Shown here: positions 33,254 through 42,759 of the stretch, one piece after another
Layout: each line of letters starts with the position of its first letter
Numbering within the stretch: position 1 is the stretch's first letter
Assembly: GCF_019456655.1 (NCBI RefSeq)
Contig: NZ_CP080332.1
Coordinates: forward strand, 5,332,001 to 5,396,000
Reading direction: 5' to 3'
DNA: 64,000 bases
Source of the DNA: Mycolicibacterium diernhoferi
GTDB taxonomy: Bacteria; Actinomycetota; Actinomycetes; Mycobacteriales; Mycobacteriaceae
Program-made: the position numbers and the translations under genes
Notes under the pieces: model-generated
Told to the model about the DNA's origin: nothing
The model's input: only the letters and a program-made list of their open reading frames with translations
The model's database searches: none

Positions 33254-34936
33254 ATGACTGGACAGGAGTACGACGTCGTCGTGGTCGGCAGCGGCGCTGC
33301 CGGCATGGTCGCCGCCCTCACCGCTGCTCACCAGGGCCTCTCGACAGTAGTCGTAGAAAAGGCTCCACACTATGGCGGTTCCACTGCGCGGTCAGGTGGT
33401 GGCGTATGGATCCCGAACAACGAGATCCTCAAGCGTGACGGGGTCAAGGACACCGCCGAGGAGGCCCGCAGGTATCTGCACGCCATCATCGGCGACGTGG
33501 TGCCCGCGGAGAAGATCGACACCTACCTGGACCGCAGTCCGGAGATGTTGTCCTTCGTGCTCAAGCACTCCCCGCTGAAACTGTGCTGGGTGCCGGACTA
33601 CTCCGACTACTACCCCGAGACCCCGGGCGGCAAGGCCACCGGGCGCTCGGTCGAGCCCAAGCCGTTCAACGCCAAGAAACTCGGCCCCGACGAGAAGGGC
33701 CTGGAGCCGCCGTACGGCAAGGTGCCGATGAACATGGTGGTCCTGCAGCAGGACTACGTGCGGCTCAACCAGCTCAAGCGGCACCCCCGGGGCGTGCTGC
33801 GCAGCATCAAGGTGGGCGTGCGTTCGGTGTGGGCCAACGCCACCGGTAAGAACCTGGTCGGCATGGGCCGGGCGCTCATCGCGCCGCTGCGCATCGGACT
33901 GCAGAAGGCGGGCGTACCGGTGCTGTTGAACACCGCGCTGACCGACCTGTACGTGGAGGACGGTGTCGTCCGCGGCATCTATGTGCGCAACACCGGTGAC
34001 CCGGAATCGGCCGAACCGACCCTGATCCGGGCCCGCAAGGGCGTCATCCTGGGTTCCGGCGGGTTCGAGCACAACGAGCAGATGCGGGTGAAGTACCAGC
34101 GTGCACCGATCACCACCGAGTGGACCGTGGGCGCGGCCGCCAACACCGGTGACGGCATCCTGGCCGCGGAAAAGCTGGGCGCAGCACTGGAATTGATGGA
34201 GGATGCGTGGTGGGGCCCGACCGTCCCGCTGGTGGATTCGCCGTGGTTCGCGCTGTCGGAGCGCAACTCCCCCGGATCGATCATCGTCAACCTGTCCGCC
34301 AAGCGCTTCATGAACGAGTCGATGCCCTATGTGGAGGCCTGCCACCACATGTACGGCGGCCAGTACGGCCAGGGGCCCGGCCCGGGTGAGAACGTGCCGG
34401 CCTGGCTGATCTTCGACCAGCAGTACCGCGACCGCTACATCTTCGCGGGACTGCAGCCCGGACAACGCATTCCGAAGAAGTGGCTGGAGTCCGGCGTAGT
34501 CGTCAAGGCCGAAACCCTGGCCGAGCTCGCCGAGAAGACCGGGCTGAACGCAGATGCGCTCAAGGCGACCGTCGACCGGTTCAACGGCTTCGCCCGTTCC
34601 GGTGTCGACGAGGACTTCCACCGCGGCGACAGCGCCTACGACCGTTACTACGGCGACCCGACCAACAAACCCAACCCGAACCTGGGCGAGATCAAGCACG
34701 GCCCGTTCTACGCGGCCAAGATGGTGCCCGGCGATCTCGGCACCAAGGGTGGCGTCCGCACCGATATCCACGGCCGCGCGCTCCGCGACGACGACTCCGT
34801 GATCGAAGGGCTCTACGCCGCAGGTAACGTCAGCTCCCCGGTGATGGGTCATACCTATCCCGGCCCGGGCGGGACCATCGGCCCCGCCATGACATTCGGA
34901 TACTTGGCCGCGCTCCATCTGGCAGGAAAGGCTTGA
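33254..34936 (+). CDS. kstD: 3-ketosteroid delta1-dehydrogenase KstD
   Basis: A 560-residue flavoenzyme from ATG 33254, close to the usual ~563. The FAD dinucleotide fold is VVVGSGAAGMVAALTAAHQG. GGSTARSGGGVWIPNN follows, then the internal GFEHNEQMR. The C-terminal catalytic region is GNVSSPVMGHTYPGPGGTIG, holding the Tyr and Gly that assist 1-deprotonation and 3-keto polarisation. It introduces the delta1 double bond in ring A, and with KshA causes ring B opening. It is divergent from hsaEGF across a KstR site and followed one base later by a MaoC-type hydratase. Confidence 0.96.
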   Translation: MTGQEYDVVVVGSGAAGMVAALTAAHQGLSTVVVEKAPHYGGSTARSGGGVWIPNNEILKRDGVKDTAEEARRYLHAIIGDVVPAEKIDTYLDRSPEMLSFVLKHSPLKLCWVPDYSDYYPETPGGKATGRSVEPKPFNAKKLGPDEKGLEPPYGKVPMNMVVLQQDYVRLNQLKRHPRGVLRSIKVGVRSVWANATGKNLVGMGRALIAPLRIGLQKAGVPVLLNTALTDLYVEDGVVRGIYVRNTGDPESAEPTLIRARKGVILGSGGFEHNEQMRVKYQRAPITTEWTVGAAANTGDGILAAEKLGAALELMEDAWWGPTVPLVDSPWFALSERNSPGSIIVNLSAKRFMNESMPYVEACHHMYGGQYGQGPGPGENVPAWLIFDQQYRDRYIFAGLQPGQRIPKKWLESGVVVKAETLAELAEKTGLNADALKATVDRFNGFARSGVDEDFHRGDSAYDRYYGDPTNKPNPNLGEIKHGPFYAAKMVPGDLGTKGGVRTDIHGRALRDDDSVIEGLYAAGNVSSPVMGHTYPGPGGTIGPAMTFGYLAALHLAGKA

Positions 34937-34937
34937 C

Positions 34938-35798
34938 GTGCCCATCGACGCCGCCTTGGCACTCGCAGCAGATCTCGACCCCATCGAGTTCTCCTGGTCC
35001 AGCAGCGATATTCAGCTGTACCACCTCGGCCTCGGGGCCGGCGCGGACCCGATGGACGAGCGCGAGCTGCGGTACCTGACCGATAACACCCCGCAGGTGC
35101 TGCCGACCTTCGGCAATGTCGCGGCCAGTTTCCACATGACCGAGGCACCGACCGTGCAGTTCCCCGGCATCGACATCGAGCTGTCCAAGGTGCTGCACGC
35201 CAGTGAGGGTGTCACCGTTCCCGGCCCCATCCCGCCCAGCGGGAAAGGCTGGTCCAAGCAACGGTTCACCGAGATCTGGGACAAGGGCAAGGCCGCAGTC
35301 ATCGTCAGCGAGACGACGGTGACCGACGAGTCCGGCACCGTGCTGTGGACGACCAAGCGCTCCATCTTCGCCCGCGGCGAGGGCGGTTTCGGCGGTGAAC
35401 GCGGACCGTCCACCTCGGTCGAGCTGCCCGACCGCGCGCCGGACGCCGAGATCGCGCTGCCGACGCTGCCGCAACAGGCGCTGCTCTACCGGTTGTGTGG
35501 CGACCGTAATCCGCTGCACTCGGACCCCGCGTTCGCCAAGGCCGCGGGTTTCGACCGGCCCATCCTGCACGGTCTGTGCACCTACGGCATCGGCTGCAAG
35601 GCCATCGTCGACCACTTCCTCGACGGGGACGCCCTGCAGGTCGGGACCTATGGCGCCCGGTTCGCCGGCACCGTCATCCCCGGCGAGACGCTGCAGGCCA
35701 ACATCTGGAAGCAGGACGGGAAGTACATCGGCGTGCTGACCGCGCCGTCACGGGACAACACCGTCGTGCTGTCGGGCGTGGAGCTGATACCGGCGTAA
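34938..35798 (+). CDS. MaoC-type double-hotdog enoyl-CoA hydratase (Rv3538-like)
   Basis: A 286-residue protein from GTG 34938, one base after the kstD stop. It has an N-terminal hotdog half (residues ~10-150) with YHLGLGAGADPMDERELRYL and VLPTFGNVAASFHMTE. The C-terminal half carries the hydratase motif YRLCGDRNPLHSDPAFAKAAGF with catalytic Asp and His, and GFDRPILHGLCTYGIG. These (R)-specific hydratases act on 2-enoyl-CoA; the eukaryotic parallel is the hydratase-2 unit of the multifunctional enzyme. It probably hydrates a sterol side-chain enoyl-CoA. The 3' end overlaps the convergent fusion gene by 51 bp. Confidence 0.9.
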   Translation: MPIDAALALAADLDPIEFSWSSSDIQLYHLGLGAGADPMDERELRYLTDNTPQVLPTFGNVAASFHMTEAPTVQFPGIDIELSKVLHASEGVTVPGPIPPSGKGWSKQRFTEIWDKGKAAVIVSETTVTDESGTVLWTTKRSIFARGEGGFGGERGPSTSVELPDRAPDAEIALPTLPQQALLYRLCGDRNPLHSDPAFAKAAGFDRPILHGLCTYGIGCKAIVDHFLDGDALQVGTYGARFAGTVIPGETLQANIWKQDGKYIGVLTAPSRDNTVVLSGVELIPA

Positions 35799-38366
35799 AC
35801 GCATGAGGTGTCGAAGCACGAATTCGTACGCCTTCCACGCCACTACGCCGACCGCCAGGGCGATGACCGTCGCGACGACCAGTCGCAGATCCTGCAGCAC
35901 GCCCGGGTGCCCCGCTCCGGACGCCGCAACAGAGGGCTGATCGACGAGCGGCGACTGTACCCGGTCCAGCAGGAAAAGGGTCAGTGGCTGAGTCAGGTAG
36001 ATCAAGAGGGACGCACTGGCCAGGACGGCGGTGACGCGTCGCAGTCCGAAGGGAACCGGCAGTCGGGTGACCCAGATCAGCAGCAGCAGCCCGCAGGCTA
36101 CGACCAGTTTTCGCCCATTGTCACCGTCGGAGAATCCCGGGAGCATGGCACCGCCGACGGCGGCGGCCGTCAACAGCAGCCGATGCCTGTACCGGGTCGT
36201 CCGCGCCGCTGCCCAGCCGAGCGCGAACAGCCACCCCGTCGCCACCGGGCGGTACAACTCCATCGGGCCGTCGCCGGCGATGGGCTCGAACCGCAGGAAC
36301 AGACAGATTCCGAGGAGTCCGACGGCGAATCCGAACGGCCAGGCTCGTTCGAGCCTACGGGCTGCCGGGATCGACAACAGGACCGCCGACAAGACCAGCG
36401 CGAGAACCAGAACCTCGATGAACCAGTAGTTCCACACCGGGTCCCAGCCGTCAGGGCCGAGCTCCGGACCGTCCGGGGCGAAGAAGTGCTCGATGAGCAG
36501 GATGTTCCAGACCTGGTACTGACGGGTGATCACGTAGCCGGTGGCGATCACGAGTACCGACGGCACCGTGATCCGCGCGATCGACCGGACCAATGGGCGG
36601 ATTCGCCCGCCCGCCGCGACCGCGTTGAGTTGAAACCGGGCGAAGCTGTACCCGGCGGCCGCGAGCAGGACATGCGCACCGCCGAACAGATGGCTCAGAC
36701 CAACGTGATTGGCACACACCAGGACGATTGCCACCGCACGCAGGACGGTACTGAGCTCCTGCCACGCAAGGAGTCCACGCGGCCGGCCACGCGCCGTACG
36801 TTCGAGCTCGGCGACGGTCATCAGATACCAGTCCGTCGGTAGCGTTTCGAGCAGGTTCTCGAGTCGCCGTGAGGTTTCGACGAACGACAGCGAGTCACCC
36901 CCGAGGCTGACGAAGGTGTCGCTGTCCATCACCTCGTCAGCCCCGAGAATCTCCCGGTAGAGACCACGGACATCGCTCTTCTCCGCGGCGGGCCCGGTGT
37001 TCGCGAGCCGGGATTCCGCCAACCGCGCCACGGCGGCGTAATCGGGTTTGCCGTTGGCATTTCGGGGAAGCTCGTCGAGCACGACAGTGCCCACGGCCGC
37101 GGCAGGCAGACCCAATTTCGCGCAGATCACCGAGGCGGGGTCGAGCCTGCTTCGTGCGACCGCGACGACCAATCTGGCGTCGTCCCCGATGCACAGCGCC
37201 TCGATACCCTCGGCAAGCAGGCTTTGCTCCAGCTGATCGAGGTCGACACGCAAGCCGAAAAGCTTCAGGAACCGGCTCCGCCGTCCGACTATCTCGTACA
37301 GCCCGTCCTCGCGGCGACGGGCCAGATCACCGGTGTGCAGACAATCGACGTCGCGGCCGGCAGCGAGGTCGTCTACCGTCTGGGCGTAGCCGAGCATGAC
37401 GTTCGGTCCGTGATAGATGAGTTCGGAGTCCCCGTCGATGGTGAACTTCCCGCCCGGTATCGGCTGCCCGATCGCTTCCGGCGCGTCGAGAACTCGGTCC
37501 GGAGGAAGGTACGCCATCCGCGCAGTGGCCTCGGTCTGCCCGTACATGACGACGAGATCCCAGCCCCGCCGGCGCCCGAGTTCGGCGAACCGCCGGACCC
37601 GGTCGGCGCCCATCTTCCCACCCGCCTGGGTGACGTAACGCAGACCGGGCAGTTCAAGATCAGCGAAACCGATACGGTCCAACAGGTCGAATGTGTACGG
37701 GACACCCGCGAATGAGGTCGCCTCACTCGTGCGTGCCAGGTCCCACAAATCAGGATCCACCACCGACAACCCGGTCACGACGACCGCGGCGCCACGCGCC
37801 AGATGACTGTGCAGCACCGACAGCCCGTAACAGTACGACAGCGGCAACACCGTGATTGCGCGGTCCGTGCCGTCGATCCCCAGGTACTGCGCGATCGCTT
37901 TTGCGTTGCTGTCCAGGTTTTCGTAACTGAGCCGCACCAACTTCGGTGAACCGGTCGACCCGGAGGTGGAGAGCAGCAGCGCCAGATCGGGATGCAGATC
38001 ATGTCGCGGGACCGTTCGGCGCCGATCCACCCGCCATTCGTCCTCGCCATCGGCGCCGACCACCACATCAGGGTCGTATGCCGCCACCAGTGCGTCGCGG
38101 GCGTCCGCGTCGGATGCCACCAGTACGACGTGCCCCGCTCGCAACGCCGCCAGATAGCTCACAATCGCTGCCACAGTGTTTTTCAATTCAATCAACACCA
38201 GGCACCGGGCACCGGCGGACAGCCCCGCCGCCGCCTCGACCCGTTCCCCGAGTTCGGCATACGTGATGGTGTGACGGTCCGTGATCAGTGCCGGGTGGTC
38301 GGCATACTCGTCCCACCCGTCGAGGAATCCCAGGCCCAGACGAGCACCGGAAGTCCAGATCGTCAT
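35748..38366 (-). CDS. Adenylation-carrier-membrane acyltransferase fusion protein
   Basis: An 872-residue three-part protein from ATG 38366. Part 1 (1-445) is an AMP-forming adenylation domain: STSGSTGSPKLVRLSYEN at ~133, MYGQTEATARM at ~274, HTGDLARRREDGLYEI, and Lys440 in RNANGK. Part 2 (~460-530) is a carrier domain with the phosphopantetheine Ser492 in LGGDSLSFVE. Part 3 (~545-860) is a polytopic domain resembling acyltransferase-3/OafA proteins, with an early RAVAIVLVCANHVGLSHLF segment and ~10 helices. It could activate an acid, load it on its own carrier and transfer it across the membrane to a glycan or lipid. It sits at the sterol/glycan boundary. The acid is unknown. Confidence 0.85.
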   Translation of the reverse strand: MTIWTSGARLGLGFLDGWDEYADHPALITDRHTITYAELGERVEAAAGLSAGARCLVLIELKNTVAAIVSYLAALRAGHVVLVASDADARDALVAAYDPDVVVGADGEDEWRVDRRRTVPRHDLHPDLALLLSTSGSTGSPKLVRLSYENLDSNAKAIAQYLGIDGTDRAITVLPLSYCYGLSVLHSHLARGAAVVVTGLSVVDPDLWDLARTSEATSFAGVPYTFDLLDRIGFADLELPGLRYVTQAGGKMGADRVRRFAELGRRRGWDLVVMYGQTEATARMAYLPPDRVLDAPEAIGQPIPGGKFTIDGDSELIYHGPNVMLGYAQTVDDLAAGRDVDCLHTGDLARRREDGLYEIVGRRSRFLKLFGLRVDLDQLEQSLLAEGIEALCIGDDARLVVAVARSRLDPASVICAKLGLPAAAVGTVVLDELPRNANGKPDYAAVARLAESRLANTGPAAEKSDVRGLYREILGADEVMDSDTFVSLGGDSLSFVETSRRLENLLETLPTDWYLMTVAELERTARGRPRGLLAWQELSTVLRAVAIVLVCANHVGLSHLFGGAHVLLAAAGYSFARFQLNAVAAGGRIRPLVRSIARITVPSVLVIATGYVITRQYQVWNILLIEHFFAPDGPELGPDGWDPVWNYWFIEVLVLALVLSAVLLSIPAARRLERAWPFGFAVGLLGICLFLRFEPIAGDGPMELYRPVATGWLFALGWAAARTTRYRHRLLLTAAAVGGAMLPGFSDGDNGRKLVVACGLLLLIWVTRLPVPFGLRRVTAVLASASLLIYLTQPLTLFLLDRVQSPLVDQPSVAASGAGHPGVLQDLRLVVATVIALAVGVVAWKAYEFVLRHLMRLRRYQLHARQHDGVVP

Positions 38367-38620
38367 CGCGAGTCCGTCCCACCCGCGTCAGCCGCGCCAC
38401 ACACAGCAAATATTGTGTCAACACCGGGCGCTGCCCGCTCGAGAGTCAGCGAACTTCTCGCAGGCATGAATAAGTTGCTCCAGACGCCGCCGACGATCAT
38501 GTAGAGTCCGCTTCCAGCAAGCGTTTCGAGCGTTGGCAGCATCTCTGTGATGAGCGCCCCGGCAGCGGCAAAGGGTGCGTGCGAGAAATCCGCCGCTCCC
38601 TACGCGAACGAGATCCACAC
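38367..38620. promoter_or_regulatory. Divergent intergenic region at the start of the glycan locus
   Basis: About 250 bp separate the leftward fusion gene from the rightward GMC oxidoreductase gene. The AT content rises (for example CAAATATTGTGTCAA at about 38406-38420 and AATAAGTTGC at 38468), as expected for two outward promoters. Exact elements were not assigned. Confidence 0.4.
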
Positions 38621-40216
38621 ATGAGCAGTAACGAAACGTATGACGCGATCGTCGTAGGCTCGGGCGCCGCAGGTTCGTGGGCTGTCAAAGAGTTGACCGA
38701 ATGCGGCCTCAAAGTGGTTCTGTTGGAGGCCGGCCGGGGTTTGGATCCCGAGAAGGACTTCCCCATCGGCGCGCCGCCCGGCGCAATCGGTTTGGCGAGC
38801 CGCGCGAAAGCGGCCCTTCAAGGTCAGGCGGTCCAAGCTCAATGTGCGGCATTCTTCGAGAACACCAAAAATTTCTACGTCAGCGACAGAGAAAATCCGT
38901 ACACGACGCCGCGCGGAAAGCGGTTTCTCTGGTACCGCGGACGCCAACTCGGCGGCCGTCTGCACACCTGGTCACGCCACGTTCCACGGATGTCCGACCA
39001 TGAATTCAAATCCGCGAGCCTGCGCGGTCAGGGCATCGATTGGCCCATCTCGTACCAAGACGTGGCACCGTACTACGACATCGTCGAACGAACGCTCGGC
39101 GTGCACGGAAGCCCTTCGGGCATTCCTTCCTGCCCGGACGGGCAATTCATCGGACCCGCAAGAACGACGCAGGCCGAAGAGAAATTCAAAACCAACGTCG
39201 AGCAACGAATTCCGGGCATGCGCATGACCTATGGCAGAAATGTCAGGTACGACCGGGAGCGAATTCCCCTGCCCCTCCGTCTGGCCGTGGGCACCGGCAA
39301 TGTCGAGATCCGTACCGATGCCGTCGTGCGTCGCCTACTGGTCGATGAACGGACGGGAAAAGCGGTTGGTGTCGACTACGTCGATCGCATCACCGGCGCG
39401 GCTCAAGCGGTTCATGGTCGGATCGTCGTGCTCTGCGCGTCGGCGATAGAAAGCGTGAGAATTCTTCTGAATTCAAGAACCGCAAGACATCCCGGCGGGG
39501 TGGGCAACTCGTCAGGCCATCTAGGCCGGTACCTCTGTGACCATGTCGCCTACGCGCAGAGCGGCGCCATATCGGCACACGAGGCCGAGCCCAATCCCGC
39601 CGAGGACGGGTTCGATTTCGCCGCGACCGGCCTCTACATCCCCAGTTGCCGCGATGACGAGCCGAACAGCTTTCCTGGCGGCTATGGCATCCAGGTGGGC
39701 ATCGGCCGCGGCAAGCCGACCTGGAGCATGTATGCCCTCGGGGAGATGCAACCGCGGTTCGACAACCGTGTATCACTGGATCCCGCGGTCACGGACGCAT
39801 GGGGCGTTCCCGCAGCGAGGATCGAGTGCAGCCATTCACCTGACGAGGTCAGGATGGTTGCGCACATGAAGTCGATGGTTCGCGAGATCGCCACGGCCGG
39901 TGGACTTCCGGTCGAGGACAACCATGATCTCGGACGCCGCAACGTCGCGTTGCGGTTGTTCCGGTCCCGATTCTTCACCGGCTACGGCGCCTACTGGCCA
40001 GGAGCTGCCGTCCACGAGAGCGGAGGCGCGAGGATGGGCGGCAGTCCGGAGGACTCGGTACTCAACTCCCACTGCCAGGTCTGGGACGCCGAGAACGTAT
40101 TCGTGACCGATGGCGCTTGCTTCGTTTCATCGGGGTTCCAGAACCACACCCTCACGATGATGGCTTTGACGGTACGCGCATGCCGTTTCGTCGCCGGCGA
40201 TTACCTGAAGTGCTGA
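38621..40216 (+). CDS. GMC-family (FAD) oxidoreductase
   Basis: A 531-residue flavoprotein from ATG 38621. The FAD fold is AIVVGSGAAGSWAVKELTE, followed by VVLLEAGRGLDPEKDF. WYRGRQLGGRLHTWSRHVPR matches the GMC region that binds the flavin. The active site is near VHESGGARMGG and the C-terminal VTDGACFVSSGFQNHTLTMMAL, where an Asn-His pair (QNHT) sits. Relatives next to polysaccharide genes oxidise sugar hydroxyls or lipid alcohols, but the substrate is not known. The C-terminus of another GMC protein ends the window at 64000, and an SDR accompanies it. Local GC is lower than in the sterol genes, with stretches such as AAAAATTTCTACG. Confidence 0.87.
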   Translation: MSSNETYDAIVVGSGAAGSWAVKELTECGLKVVLLEAGRGLDPEKDFPIGAPPGAIGLASRAKAALQGQAVQAQCAAFFENTKNFYVSDRENPYTTPRGKRFLWYRGRQLGGRLHTWSRHVPRMSDHEFKSASLRGQGIDWPISYQDVAPYYDIVERTLGVHGSPSGIPSCPDGQFIGPARTTQAEEKFKTNVEQRIPGMRMTYGRNVRYDRERIPLPLRLAVGTGNVEIRTDAVVRRLLVDERTGKAVGVDYVDRITGAAQAVHGRIVVLCASAIESVRILLNSRTARHPGGVGNSSGHLGRYLCDHVAYAQSGAISAHEAEPNPAEDGFDFAATGLYIPSCRDDEPNSFPGGYGIQVGIGRGKPTWSMYALGEMQPRFDNRVSLDPAVTDAWGVPAARIECSHSPDEVRMVAHMKSMVREIATAGGLPVEDNHDLGRRNVALRLFRSRFFTGYGAYWPGAAVHESGGARMGGSPEDSVLNSHCQVWDAENVFVTDGACFVSSGFQNHTLTMMALTVRACRFVAGDYLKC

Positions 40217-40249
40217 CCGGGCCACGTCGAGTGCGGGTACAGTCGCGCC

Positions 40250-40828
40250 ATGCCCGAGACCGCCAGGGGCGTGGACGCGGCGCGCCGCCGGCGCCGCCTG
40301 CGAATCGGGGCGCTCTCGGTGTGCCTCGTCCTCCTGGCCGCTGCGATCGCCGGACTGCCGGTCTATGTGCGCCCCCAGGCCGACCATCCGCGCACCGCTG
40401 ACGCGATTGTGATCCTCGGCGGTCCGGACTACCGCCGTTACTCGTTCGGGTTCGGGCTGGGCGCCGACGGGTGGGCACCCAACGTCGTCGTGTCGAACCC
40501 AAACGGCGCGGATGACCCGTATCTGACAGACTACTGCGCCGCCCGGCACCCCGAGTTCAATCTGATGTGCTTCATCCCGGATCCCGAAACCACGAAAGGC
40601 GAAGGGCGAGAACTGCGTCGGCTGGCTACACAATACGGATGGCGCACGGTGATCGTGGTGACCATCCGCCCGCACATCTCGCGGGCCCGGTTCATCCTCG
40701 AACAGTGCTTCGACGGCGAACTGGTGATGGTCGCCCTGCCGGTTCGGATGTCATTTTTCGAGTGGATGTTCCACTACGCCTACCAGTCCGCCGGTTATGC
40801 GCGCGCGATATTGCAGCCCGGATGTTGA
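40250..40828 (+). CDS. YdcF/DUF218-family membrane-anchored protein
   Basis: A 192-residue protein from ATG 40250. A single transmembrane helix (residues ~20-40) is preceded by an Arg-rich cytosolic end. The DUF218 signature is DAIVILGGPDYRR with later TTKGEGRELRRLATQYGWRTVIVVTIRPHISRA, where the usual ExxxT(x)ExE-type motif is partly preserved. ElyC/SanA/YdcF proteins influence envelope and lipid-carrier metabolism. Position 33 bp after the GMC gene suggests a shared transcript. The exact role is unknown. Confidence 0.75.
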   Translation: MPETARGVDAARRRRRLRIGALSVCLVLLAAAIAGLPVYVRPQADHPRTADAIVILGGPDYRRYSFGFGLGADGWAPNVVVSNPNGADDPYLTDYCAARHPEFNLMCFIPDPETTKGEGRELRRLATQYGWRTVIVVTIRPHISRARFILEQCFDGELVMVALPVRMSFFEWMFHYAYQSAGYARAILQPGC

Positions 40829-40862
40829 GTTTCCCGCGGCGCTTCCGATCTAGGATCGGACC

Positions 40863-41474
40863 ATGGCGCGTGACCGGCGGACCGCATTGCTCGCGTTCGC
40901 CCGCATCTGGGCGTACCCCTTGTGGTGCGGTGTCACCCGGTCCGAGGTGGCAGAGGTGGTCGCCGAGGACGTCGATTGGTGGATGCGGTGCATCGATGAG
41001 CCTGATTTAACTGCGCTGGACCACTATTCGCGATTCGCCTATCTCAGTGGTGCGCTACGTGAATTCCGCACGCTCGTCCATTACCGGCTGCAGGCGTTGC
41101 CGTGGCCGCTGCGTCTGGTGTTGCGCAAGTTGTACCCGCCGGAGCCCACGTTGACACTGGATGTCGGCAGCATCGGCCCCGCCTTCTTCATCCAGCATGG
41201 GGTCGGGACGATCATTGCCGCAGAGTCCATCGGTTCCCACTGCTGGGTGAACCAGCAGGTCACCATCGGGCACAACGCGCACGGCAGGCCCACCCTGCAG
41301 GACCGCGTCCGTGTCGGGGCCGGCGCGGTGGTGGTAGGTCCGATAACCCTGCACGAGGGCGCGACCGTCGGGGTCAACGCGACGGTGATCCACGACGTCC
41401 CCGCCGGCGTCACCGTCGTGGCGCCGGCGGCGACGATCCTCAGCCGACAGGAGAACGGCGACGCACAAGCCTAG
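40863..41474 (+). CDS. Left-handed beta-helix acetyltransferase (serine acetyltransferase-like)
   Basis: A 203-residue protein from ATG 40863. The N-terminal ~95 residues are helical; from residue ~100 hexapeptide repeats start: IGPAFFIQHGVGTIIAAESIGSH, CWVNQQVTIGHNAHGRPTLQD, and VRVGAGAVVVGPITLHEGATVG. The layout (helical part plus LbH with the HGVGTII loop) is that of CysE-like serine acetyltransferases. In a glycan locus it more likely acetylates a sugar; acetyl-CoA is the expected donor in either case. Its 3' end overlaps the convergent flippase gene by 35 bp. Confidence 0.82.
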   Translation: MARDRRTALLAFARIWAYPLWCGVTRSEVAEVVAEDVDWWMRCIDEPDLTALDHYSRFAYLSGALREFRTLVHYRLQALPWPLRLVLRKLYPPEPTLTLDVGSIGPAFFIQHGVGTIIAAESIGSHCWVNQQVTIGHNAHGRPTLQDRVRVGAGAVVVGPITLHEGATVGVNATVIHDVPAGVTVVAPAATILSRQENGDAQA

Positions 41475-42759
41475 GCACCCAGAGCAGGTCCGGGACGACC
41501 TGAGCGGCGAGGATGGCCAGGGCGGCCATGAACACGACACCCGCCGCACCGAACCGGACTACCGCCAGGCAGCCCAGCCCAATGGCGATGACCGCCATGG
41601 CCACCGTCCAAAAGGCCTGCCAGCGGGCCTCATTCGACCTGGTCAGAAGAACCGATGCCGGTAGATGCAGGGCTTGACCGACCAGGACCGCACCGAATGC
41701 GAGTGCAAGCCAGGCCGACACTTGGATCGTCCCGCCCGACAGCACCGAGGCGGCCCACGGACCGAGCAACCCCAGGCATACCATCGCGAACAATCCCACA
41801 AGTGCAAGTACGAAGGTGAGGCGCCACCACATCCGAATCGTCACGTCCGCGACGCCCCGGCGCTTGACGAAGATCGGCCAGTACGCGAGTGCTGCTGCCG
41901 ACAGCACCTGCCAGCCGACGGCATAGATCTGCGCCATCAACGCGTAGCGTGACAGCTCCTCGGGCGTCGACAGGTGCGCCACAAGGATCCGTCCGCCCTG
42001 TGACCCGATCGGGATTCCCACCCCGACCAGGAACAGCCACATACTTCCGGCCAACAATCGGCTGCCCGTTCGCGAGGGTGACACCGGCGAGAACACGTCT
42101 GTGCCGAGTCCGGACAGGCGCAGCGCCAGCACGGTGCCGACCGATTGGCCGATGAGCAAGCCGCCCAGCGCCGATACCGCGAACCAGATCCCGCTCGCCC
42201 CGATGGCACGGAGCCCGAGCGTGAGCCCCAACCCGAATGCCGGACAGCTCATCAACACCAGGGTGGCCAAGGGATTTCGGTCTATCCCCACCAGGATCCG
42301 AGGCCCGAGTCCGGCCGGGATGGTGAGCGCGAATATGCACATCGCCACAGTGATCGCCCAGCGGTCTTCGGGACCGCTGGCGAAGCCGACGACGCCGCTC
42401 CAGGCGTCGAGCGCCATGACGGCCAATGCGACGAAGATCAGCGCACCCGCAACCACGAACAGGACACGGTAAGCCCGCCGAATGATGTCGACAGCCTCGT
42501 CACGCTGCTCTCCGCCGAGCATCGCGGCGGCATTGATCGCGGTGGCACCGATGCCCAGATCCGCAAATGGAAACAACAACGCGACGGTGGCGACGAGCGA
42601 GACCAGACCGAATACAGCTTCACCGGTCTCTCGAACGATGATCGCCGTGTTCAGCAGGCCGAGCATCGCGACAATCGGTGTGCCGAGGATGCGGTAGAGC
42701 GGACCGAGTAGCAGCGCGCGGCGCTCCTCGGGTGCGAGATGCCCCTGGTCCGTCGTCAT
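41440..42759 (-). CDS. Polysaccharide flippase-like (MVF/Wzx-type) membrane protein
   Basis: A 439-residue protein from ATG 42759 with about 12 hydrophobic helices spread throughout. The N-terminal TPIVAMLGLLNTAIIVRETGEAVFGLVSLVATVALLFPF region (quoted in part) resembles the first helices of Wzx/polysaccharide transporters, and FADLGIGATAINA matches the conserved 'lineage' of the family. It should flip a polyprenyl-linked repeat unit to the outer face. It is the last gene of a leftward operon with a GT2 and a polymerase gene, which it overlaps by four bases (ATGA). Confidence 0.85.
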   Translation of the reverse strand: MTTDQGHLAPEERRALLLGPLYRILGTPIVAMLGLLNTAIIVRETGEAVFGLVSLVATVALLFPFADLGIGATAINAAAMLGGEQRDEAVDIIRRAYRVLFVVAGALIFVALAVMALDAWSGVVGFASGPEDRWAITVAMCIFALTIPAGLGPRILVGIDRNPLATLVLMSCPAFGLGLTLGLRAIGASGIWFAVSALGGLLIGQSVGTVLALRLSGLGTDVFSPVSPSRTGSRLLAGSMWLFLVGVGIPIGSQGGRILVAHLSTPEELSRYALMAQIYAVGWQVLSAAALAYWPIFVKRRGVADVTIRMWWRLTFVLALVGLFAMVCLGLLGPWAASVLSGGTIQVSAWLALAFGAVLVGQALHLPASVLLTRSNEARWQAFWTVAMAVIAIGLGCLAVVRFGAAGVVFMAALAILAAQVVPDLLWVPRLVRRRSPVG

